The translations under genes were made by a program, and so were the position numbers. From positions 1 through 64,000 of IMG/VR virus record IMGVR_UViG_3300028197_001183: a stretch of 64,000 nt of DNA. The stretch is one strand, 5' to 3'. The notes under the pieces were generated by a model. The model made no database searches and was not told the origin of the DNA. It saw nothing but the letters and a program-made list of their open reading frames with translations. The number at the start of each line of letters is the position of its first letter. Position 1 is the stretch's first letter. Origin of the DNA: a virus. Shown one piece after another: positions 57,543 through 64,000 of this stretch.

Positions 57543-59132
57543 TTAGGTGCCATCGAAGGTTTGTGCCGTAGAGTCAAGAGTACTCGACGTGCTATCGAAT
57601 CTATTAGCGGTAGATCCGCTGCCACCGCCAGATCCAGTAACAGTCAATGTTGCTGCATTGGAGTCAAGTGGTGAGTTTTGTGCTTGAGTTGATACTCCAA
57701 GAGGACCGATGATACGACAACGGAATCTGTATCCCGTCATATATGTAAGGACGCTGAGAGTATAAGAGTTTGTAGTTGCTCCTGTAATAGCAGCAAATGC
57801 GAAACCGCCATCTGTGGAGCGATACCACTGATAAGCAATAGGTCCGTTTTCTGGACTGATCTCTGCCTGCACAGAGAATGTTGCTGTTTCTCCTGGGTTT
57901 GCCGAAGCATTCTGAGGTTGGTTTGTAAATACCAGAGTTGGGAGGACTGGTGGTCCACCGTCACCACCACCATCAGGGGGAGCTGCAGGTGCTTGTAATG
58001 TAAATCCAGTATTGATAGTCTCTCGTGTCGAGGTCCCAATCATATATGGAAACTCAGGAGCATCAATATCGTCTGGGTCTACAGATAGAAAATACGCATA
58101 GGTTCCAGTCTGGAATTCTGGAGTAATGCAAAATCTACCATTATGGATGTCTAGGTCACCCGTTGCCTCAATATACTCCCAGTCCTGCACCAGAGCGCCT
58201 GCAGGGGGGTTTTGAATGGTGTTACCATAGTCAGGTCTACCTGATGTCTCAACTGATTTAGTTGAGAAAGAAGACTGCATAATTCTGGGAGTGGACAGAT
58301 TATCCCATGAAGATGCATAAGCATACGGACCATAGATTGGGAATCCGTCAAATGCAATACCAACGATCTTGGAATGTCCGTCAGGATGTCTCAGGTTGTC
58401 ACCGTTATATTGTGTAGTGCCATAATAATCATTGTATCCTGCCATCGATGACCCTTCTCGCCAACAATCAAGGAAGTGTGTATCATGATAATGATACTGA
58501 CCACTTTGCTCAGGATGACCACCACAGTTATCATCACCAAAATCTACAGGAGACTGTGGGTAGTGTGCATTCCAACTAAATCCTACTGGAGGGTTTCCGC
58601 CAGCACCAGCAGAAGGATTAAACAGGGCAACGCCATTAGCAGCAATACCGATAGTGCCTAAAGGTGTAGCACTTCTACCGTTTCGATCATCATAATACTC
58701 ATATGTGCCGCTAGTTAGAGACTCTTGGTCTCTCATAATAAGGTCAAGTCTATCTGATGTTGCTAACCAACATTCGTTTTCAATAGATGTAAAGGTAGTG
58801 CCTTTATAAAGGAATACTCTTTTAATACCATCACTGAAGGTAAACATAAGTCTGTCACCCACTTGGATCTCGCTGTTAAACAACGAGTTATCATTACCAG
58901 ATATGACTATAGACCTAAGGAATCCGTCTTGATTCCAAACGTTAGTGTCGAATGTGCGACTAATACCAAAGGTCCCACCACGGTAAACGAAAGCATGATC
59001 GAAATCTTGCTCCGTTACTGTGTTTGGGTTATTGGCGTTAGGAAACGTGCCAAACCCCACAGGAGCGGGAAGACCATCCGCCGCTACTGTGAGAATTTCA
59101 GTGGCATTGTTATAACTTGCAGTTGCCCCCAT
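57543..59132 (-). CDS. Virion protein with YHYH and Ig-like domains
   Basis: This 529-residue protein has an N-terminal beta region. A YHYH domain is centred near residue 211 (SGQYHYHDTHFLDCW, then HSKIVGIAFDGFPIYGPYAY); this domain occurs in bacterial surface proteins and may bind metal. A C-terminal Ig-like domain is at about 395-510 (PQNASANPGETATFSVQAEI, YQWYRSTDGG). Ig-like domains on phage virions often aid weak surface binding. It lies between two other large virion genes and is probably exposed on the tail. Start ATG 59132. Confidence 0.8.
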   Translation of the reverse strand: MGATASYNNATEILTVAADGLPAPVGFGTFPNANNPNTVTEQDFDHAFVYRGGTFGISRTFDTNVWNQDGFLRSIVISGNDNSLFNSEIQVGDRLMFTFSDGIKRVFLYKGTTFTSIENECWLATSDRLDLIMRDQESLTSGTYEYYDDRNGRSATPLGTIGIAANGVALFNPSAGAGGNPPVGFSWNAHYPQSPVDFGDDNCGGHPEQSGQYHYHDTHFLDCWREGSSMAGYNDYYGTTQYNGDNLRHPDGHSKIVGIAFDGFPIYGPYAYASSWDNLSTPRIMQSSFSTKSVETSGRPDYGNTIQNPPAGALVQDWEYIEATGDLDIHNGRFCITPEFQTGTYAYFLSVDPDDIDAPEFPYMIGTSTRETINTGFTLQAPAAPPDGGGDGGPPVLPTLVFTNQPQNASANPGETATFSVQAEISPENGPIAYQWYRSTDGGFAFAAITGATTNSYTLSVLTYMTGYRFRCRIIGPLGVSTQAQNSPLDSNAATLTVTGSGGGSGSTANRFDSTSSTLDSTAQTFDGT

Positions 59133-59146
59133 GGTTTTACTTTTAT

Positions 59147-62100
59147 TTAGATGTCATCGAAGATTGATGCTGGGTTGAAGTTACTAATTACAGTAGCTCC
59201 AGTCTGCACCGTAAGTACTGCGCTCAGTGAGTAGACAGGCGTTGCACCTGCAGCAGTAATTGCAACTCTGTATTCGTCACCATCGTCTGCCTGAGCGGCA
59301 TCGTTGGTGTTGAATGTTGACTGGTTAGCACCGATGATGTTACTCCAGGTCTGAGTGCCATATTCCTTCTTCTGCCACTGGTAGTTGAGTTGCTGACTGT
59401 TTGTGACAGTAGCAGCAACCGTGAAGGATGCAGTCTGACCTTGGTTAACTGTTACGTTTACAGGATCCTGAATGATCGCAATCGTGCCAGCAGTAATCGT
59501 AGTGGTGTCGCCATCAATTGCCTCATCAGCGTTGTAGATATCTCTACCACCGTTGACAGGCGTGCCCGAAGGATTAATAAAGTCGTCTGGGACAATGTTA
59601 TCAATCTGGACTAATGGTTGCAGATAAGAAGTGCCAGGGGTCTTCACGTCAATGCGTGTGATGCCCATGAGTGCCTTGATACGACCATCAAAACCAGAGG
59701 ATGAAATCACGTCCACGTTAGGGCGTGAGGTGTAACCATCACCAGAGTTGGTGAGAAGTGCAGTATTCAACTGACCCGAGCGGATAGTTGCCAATGCAGC
59801 AGCGTTACGTCCCTTAACAGATCCCGTATATTCAAAGGTGATCAAGGAGTTTGAAGATTCGATCAGAGCAACGTCACGAGGGAATTCCTCACCGTCAATC
59901 TCAAGTTTGTCACCTGCTTCCACAGGAGGCACAACAGTTGCAGCAATCACGTCCGTGTCAGATCCAATATAGGAGAATCCGACGAAGGTTGATCCTGCGC
60001 GAGGCACTTCAGCAAAGATGACTCTAGATCCGACAAGATCGTATGCGACGCCAGGTTCCTGAATGATACCGTTGAGTGAAACAATGATGTTGTTTTCTGG
60101 GCGAATCACGTTAGAAGAGACACCCTCAGTCAGAGTCAGTGAGTAGAAGAGACCTTCACGTTTGAGGTTGAAGGACGACCGCAAGGAGTCAAACTCGAAG
60201 CTAATATCGTCCATCTGACGGAGTTTACCAACGTAGTAACCAACGAATTCAGATCCAATGTCGGGTGCCTCAGAGAAGTTAATCTTGTCAGAGAATGCGA
60301 CATAGGAGTTGTTACCGCCAGGAGGTTGCAGGATACCGTTGACGAAGATGAGCATGTGACCAGCGGGATCTGGGAAGTATGCTTCACCGTTGCTGATCGT
60401 AAGATCAAACTGTGTCTGAGCACCGTCGAAACCACGGAAGTAGCGATCAACACGACCCTCAAGCGTGCGTGCCTTAGCAATCACACCACCCCAACCATAG
60501 TCAGAAATGACGGTCATGTTGTCAAGGAAGTTGCCTTTAACATTTTCCAACCAGACGGTTGCGGTGATACCCTGCTGGTTGATAGCAGCCACGCGCCCGT
60601 AAGAGTTATATGCAGTGTCTGTGATCGTAGTAACATTAGCATAGATGCTTGGGAAGTTACTACCAATATCAAGTTTACCGATGTTATTACCACCCGTGGT
60701 AAGAGCATTGATATCTTCACCAGTGCCCACAGGAATCAAGTTACCGATAAACAAGCGATGGATTCCATAGTTTGGATCGGCAGGATCTATGTTGATGCCA
60801 TTGATATATTGAGTTACCGTTGCACGGAAACCAGGATCTTTCAATGTGGTGCCTTGTAGGAGGACAACCTCATCACCCACGCGGAATGTGTCAGCAACAC
60901 CCGTATCAACAATTGCAGTGCCAAGCTCCAACTGATAGATGTTGGTGCCATGGATATACTGGTTAAGTTGAATCTGCGTACCAGAGAGACCCTTAATTTC
61001 AAGGATGTAGTCAGTGACGCTACCGTAGATAATATCGCCAGTAGACCATGCATCTCCGATGGTTTCAACGTCAATCGTAATACGACCACCGTCATTACCT
61101 GTAAGAGATCCAGACTTATTGGCATATGTATTAGCGTATGCCTCAACAGCAGATGCTTTATCAAACAACCAGTCGCCTTGTGCGAATGATCCCTTCTCGA
61201 CGTTGATTAACATGCGAGAATCGAAGGAAGTAACTTCAGCAGTCGTGCCGCTATCAGCACCAACTAGGATATCACCTACGTTAATTACGCCCGCGACAGT
61301 AGTTAGATTGACAAAGTTTATACCATCTGAATTTGTCTTGTCTGTCTGTAAAACCTGTCCAGTAATACTAGGATTTGTTTGGACTGTAACAATCTCACCA
61401 TTCTGGAAGTTTTCATAAACACCCAGATTCTGACTGACATTATTCAGATTATAACGAGTATAGAGTCTGTTAATCTCTGCTTGGTTAAGTGAGATACTAC
61501 CAACTTCAGAGGAAGACTCAGAAGTGGTGCCGTAGATAACATCTGCGGGGTTAAATCCACCCTGGATAGGAGTCTGCGAAGGATCCGCTGGGAAGAGGGG
61601 AGTTGATCTATCGATACCAGTACGTCTGACGACAGAGAAGATCTGCTGACCAGAGTTAGTGGTGTCAACTTCAATTTTTCTAAATCTGCCATCGTGCATG
61701 TAATGGGCACCAACCTCAAACCACTGTGCAGTGGCAGTCATCACATACCAGTAAGATTGACCAGTAAGTTCTTTGACTGAAGTCTCAGATGCTGGGATAT
61801 ACTGGAGAATATCACCACGACGGAAGGAGTTTGTGCGATAGATTCTAACTCTATACTCGGCGCGGTCGAAACCAACGGGGACGATAGGAGTCAGAGTAAC
61901 CAGAGCGGGGTCAGTGTTGTAGTCATATCCCAACTCATACTTGGTGCTAATGTTAACAACGTCGCTGCTAGGCACCCAGGTAACACTACCTTGAGTTGGG
62001 AATTTAGATGTCTCCAGTGAATACTCAATACAGTTGATTGAAGAATCCATAATAAATTCAGATGCTTCACGGTTATAATCTAGGCGACCATTGAGTCCTA

Positions 62101-64000
62101 ACTGATAGGTGTTGTATGCTGCCCAACCTGCATCTGAAGTCAATTGATACAATACCGACTTGATATACTCGCGTATACGAGTAGTTGCATAAATTAGATG
62201 CGTGCGAGATACATCTTGGAATGCAATGAAGGTACCTTCACCATCAAACCAGTTTTGGACCAGTCCAAATGCACCTGCGTTACCACCAGTAATCATGTCA
62301 TATCTGATTGCCTTGACGACATCACTACAGAAGTCCACTGTCATGTTAGTGGTGCTGTAGTAGGTCACAGTTTGATCAAATGCTCTCTGTGCGATAGCAT
62401 CCTTATTAAACAACAACATGTTAGCAATACTCTTGTCAGTGTTTAATCCACCGCCAAGAGTATCTGTCATCAGATCAAACAGAGTATCAATGGCAGATTG
62501 TGGTCCTTCACATGTGCCTTGCTGATAATTGCTATTTGTGTAAGCGTCAAGTCTAGTTGTCCTAACGATATTAGACAACTGATTAATATTGCTATTTGCT
62601 GCGTTTTCAATTGTAGTGATGTAGATATCAATGAGTGTATCGATAGCAGAAGCAACTTCAGCACAAGTCTGATTCCACTCAGCAGCAGAAGAGTCATATG
62701 TAAGATCCGTGTCTCTAACTGCAATTTCAGGCGTGTATTTAATTGGCCAAATCTTAGGCAGCGTGGTAGCGCGGCTTGCAACGTTACCAGGATTACTAAT
62801 TGCATCTGTAACCAGTGCCATTAGATTATCAATTTCAGTTGCAACGGCATCAGCCTCACTACCTGTGTAGGCAGGATCAACCAGACGTGATCTGTAGTAT
62901 GAAAGATCACCTGTTGTATACGCCCATGCTGTTGTTGATTCGCCCGATGGCACAGCACCTGCCGTAGCGGCAAAACCGCCAGCATTGGTGCCTGCCAGTA
63001 ATCCACCTGCTTCATAAAGACCAACATTCAATCCAGGTGTCTCTGCAGAAGCGATTTCGTTGCCATCAATCCAAAGTTTGACACGACCAGATCCAGAAGC
63101 AACTGTGCCACCAATTCTAATCTCCCAAGTAATCTCATGCTGACCACCATCAAAGTAATCTGAGAGACTAGAGACTTGGACATCAAGAAGTGCGAGACCG
63201 TTGTCGGAGGCAGCAGATGCACCACCAGAATAGGAGTTAGCACCATTACCAGCACGGAGACGGAGGTATGTGCCACTATCTCTGATACCGATGTATGCAC
63301 CAGCACTACTGTCACCAAGCTCCCAGAGGACGCCATCGGTAGGTGTGCCACTAGGAAGCACTGTTACACAACTACAAGTCAAATCTTCATCGTTGGAAAT
63401 ACCAGTTGTGGAGTTGGATGCACTAGCAATGTCAGTTGTGCCATTGGTGAATGATCGAGTAATAACGTTGTTATAATCGCCCCCGAGAGTGATGCCGTCA
63501 GATGTAGAATTGCGAAGCACCGTAGTAGGTTTAGGTGTTGAATTTGAGAATGACTGCCCACCATCCGCTTCAAGAGATCCACCGTAATTTGCAACGTTAT
63601 TAATAATCTGACCACGAATTGCACGTTTTACTAATCTCTTAGTTTCATTCAGAATCCAATTTACCTCTGTTGCCAGGGATGTAACGTGTGCAAGAGATCC
63701 AGAATATGTCGTATAGAATTCAGATACCCAGTTAATCCAGTTGTCACCGTCATACTTGAGGTTGAATACCAGTGCTCTGAGGATATCAGTTACATCATGG
63801 ACACAATCAATACTTCCAGCGGAAGTAAGTGAATCTGGTGTAGATCTTACAAATGTGTGAGTATATTGTTGACCAACAGGAGAAGCGCCAACGTTAACTG
63901 TAACCTGACTATCTTGCTTAATAACTGCGCCAGCGGTAGCACTCACGAATGCATGTGTATACTGATTTGCATTTGCAGCAACACCCACATAGCAGGTGAA
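59147..64000 (-). CDS. Large virion protein, partial (5' end outside window)
   Basis: The frame is open from its stop at 59147 to the right edge, at least 1617 residues; a GTG at 63988 is not the true start. The part nearest the edge has QYTHAFVSATAGAV and QYTHTFVRSTPDSL repeats. Helical segments of unknown family follow (IREYIKSVLYQLTSDAGWAA). Beta modules come next (FQNGEIVTVQTNPSITGQVL), and a C-terminal Ig-like domain (VNVTVNQGQTASFTVAATVT, LNYQWQKKEYG). Position upstream of gp8 suggests a gp7-like baseplate role, but sequence alone does not prove this. Confidence 0.78.
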   Translation of the reverse strand, partial: FTCYVGVAANANQYTHAFVSATAGAVIKQDSQVTVNVGASPVGQQYTHTFVRSTPDSLTSAGSIDCVHDVTDILRALVFNLKYDGDNWINWVSEFYTTYSGSLAHVTSLATEVNWILNETKRLVKRAIRGQIINNVANYGGSLEADGGQSFSNSTPKPTTVLRNSTSDGITLGGDYNNVITRSFTNGTTDIASASNSTTGISNDEDLTCSCVTVLPSGTPTDGVLWELGDSSAGAYIGIRDSGTYLRLRAGNGANSYSGGASAASDNGLALLDVQVSSLSDYFDGGQHEITWEIRIGGTVASGSGRVKLWIDGNEIASAETPGLNVGLYEAGGLLAGTNAGGFAATAGAVPSGESTTAWAYTTGDLSYYRSRLVDPAYTGSEADAVATEIDNLMALVTDAISNPGNVASRATTLPKIWPIKYTPEIAVRDTDLTYDSSAAEWNQTCAEVASAIDTLIDIYITTIENAANSNINQLSNIVRTTRLDAYTNSNYQQGTCEGPQSAIDTLFDLMTDTLGGGLNTDKSIANMLLFNKDAIAQRAFDQTVTYYSTTNMTVDFCSDVVKAIRYDMITGGNAGAFGLVQNWFDGEGTFIAFQDVSRTHLIYATTRIREYIKSVLYQLTSDAGWAAYNTYQLGLNGRLDYNREASEFIMDSSINCIEYSLETSKFPTQGSVTWVPSSDVVNISTKYELGYDYNTDPALVTLTPIVPVGFDRAEYRVRIYRTNSFRRGDILQYIPASETSVKELTGQSYWYVMTATAQWFEVGAHYMHDGRFRKIEVDTTNSGQQIFSVVRRTGIDRSTPLFPADPSQTPIQGGFNPADVIYGTTSESSSEVGSISLNQAEINRLYTRYNLNNVSQNLGVYENFQNGEIVTVQTNPSITGQVLQTDKTNSDGINFVNLTTVAGVINVGDILVGADSGTTAEVTSFDSRMLINVEKGSFAQGDWLFDKASAVEAYANTYANKSGSLTGNDGGRITIDVETIGDAWSTGDIIYGSVTDYILEIKGLSGTQIQLNQYIHGTNIYQLELGTAIVDTGVADTFRVGDEVVLLQGTTLKDPGFRATVTQYINGINIDPADPNYGIHRLFIGNLIPVGTGEDINALTTGGNNIGKLDIGSNFPSIYANVTTITDTAYNSYGRVAAINQQGITATVWLENVKGNFLDNMTVISDYGWGGVIAKARTLEGRVDRYFRGFDGAQTQFDLTISNGEAYFPDPAGHMLIFVNGILQPPGGNNSYVAFSDKINFSEAPDIGSEFVGYYVGKLRQMDDISFEFDSLRSSFNLKREGLFYSLTLTEGVSSNVIRPENNIIVSLNGIIQEPGVAYDLVGSRVIFAEVPRAGSTFVGFSYIGSDTDVIAATVVPPVEAGDKLEIDGEEFPRDVALIESSNSLITFEYTGSVKGRNAAALATIRSGQLNTALLTNSGDGYTSRPNVDVISSSGFDGRIKALMGITRIDVKTPGTSYLQPLVQIDNIVPDDFINPSGTPVNGGRDIYNADEAIDGDTTTITAGTIAIIQDPVNVTVNQGQTASFTVAATVTNSQQLNYQWQKKEYGTQTWSNIIGANQSTFNTNDAAQADDGDEYRVAITAAGATPVYSLSAVLTVQTGATVISNFNPASIFDDI

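Noticed and set aside
59144-59151. TCTAAATA before the gene at 59132
   Set aside because: It lies only about 11 nt from the ATG and is formed by a stop codon followed by ATA, so spacing is wrong for a late promoter.
1-64000. Search for tRNA genes, psbA/hli genes, integrase and attachment sites
   Set aside because: No cloverleaf with CCA-type acceptor context, no photosystem protein motifs and no recombinase motifs were seen by eye; a tRNAscan or HMM search could still find a tRNA I missed.

Overview
The window is a 64 kb piece of a T4-like myovirus genome, most likely a cyanomyovirus of marine Prochlorococcus or Synechococcus. The T4 core is recognisable by protein sequence and gene order: late sigma factor gp55, RegA, the clamp and clamp loader (gp45/44/62), gp46/47, UvsW/UvsY, and the head-neck-tail set gp23-22-21-20-19-18-17 and gp16-15-14-13 plus gp8. 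The cyanophage assignment rests on accessory genes: TalC transaldolase, a CobS-like ATPase with a CobT-like partner, a cyanobacterial DUF3110-like protein and 2OG-Fe(II) oxygenases. No psbA, hli, integrase, tRNA or CRISPR array was seen. Every gene I can support lies on the minus strand, so transcription runs from coordinate 64000 towards 1.

Layout in coordinate order. 1-13.3 kb holds replication, recombination and regulation genes: an edge membrane protein, regA, 62, dam, two oxygenases, 44, 45, a DUF3310-like gene, cobS, cobT, 46, a DUF3110-like gene, 47 and 55. A good sigma70-type promoter (TTGACT-17-TATAAT) precedes gene 55. cobS and cobT carry a similar TATAAT-containing leader. 13.4-16.8 kb holds an LSm-like protein, uvsW, uvsY, a tail-tube-family gene and three small genes. 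16.8-26 kb holds the head and tail shaft (23, 22, 21, 20, 19, 18). 26-34.8 kb is a hypervariable island separating gp17 from gp16. It contains a nuclease, an oxygenase, talC, a decayed gnd-like gene, many very small membrane or zinc-binding proteins, and two candidate head-internal proteins. 34.8-64 kb holds gp16-13, a 2312-residue fibre-like protein, a 2435-residue DUF4815-type virion protein, gp8, and four large virion proteins carrying Ig-like, YHYH and cupredoxin-like domains. The last of these runs off the right edge.

Regulation looks T4-like. NATAAATA-type late promoters sit about 25 or about 42 nt before the starts of several virion genes, matching the gp55 sigma factor encoded here. 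Many neighbouring genes overlap by ATGA or TAATG, implying translational coupling. Rho-independent terminators follow gp23, the 52-residue gene after it, and the 81-residue gene at 44.7 kb.

The strongest leads are: (i) two proteins with MKSF N-termini, one nearly matching the T4 capsid-targeting sequence, the other a 691-residue basic polyprotein with an internal LAE/G site ahead of a separate C-terminal module; (ii) an HEXXH plus VWA protein paired with a MoxR/CobS-like AAA+ ATPase under a shared leader; (iii) a four-ligand cupredoxin domain at the end of a tail protein; (iv) a gnd-like gene that has lost its catalytic and NADP-motif residues beside an intact talC. Family names are from memory and were not checked by database search.
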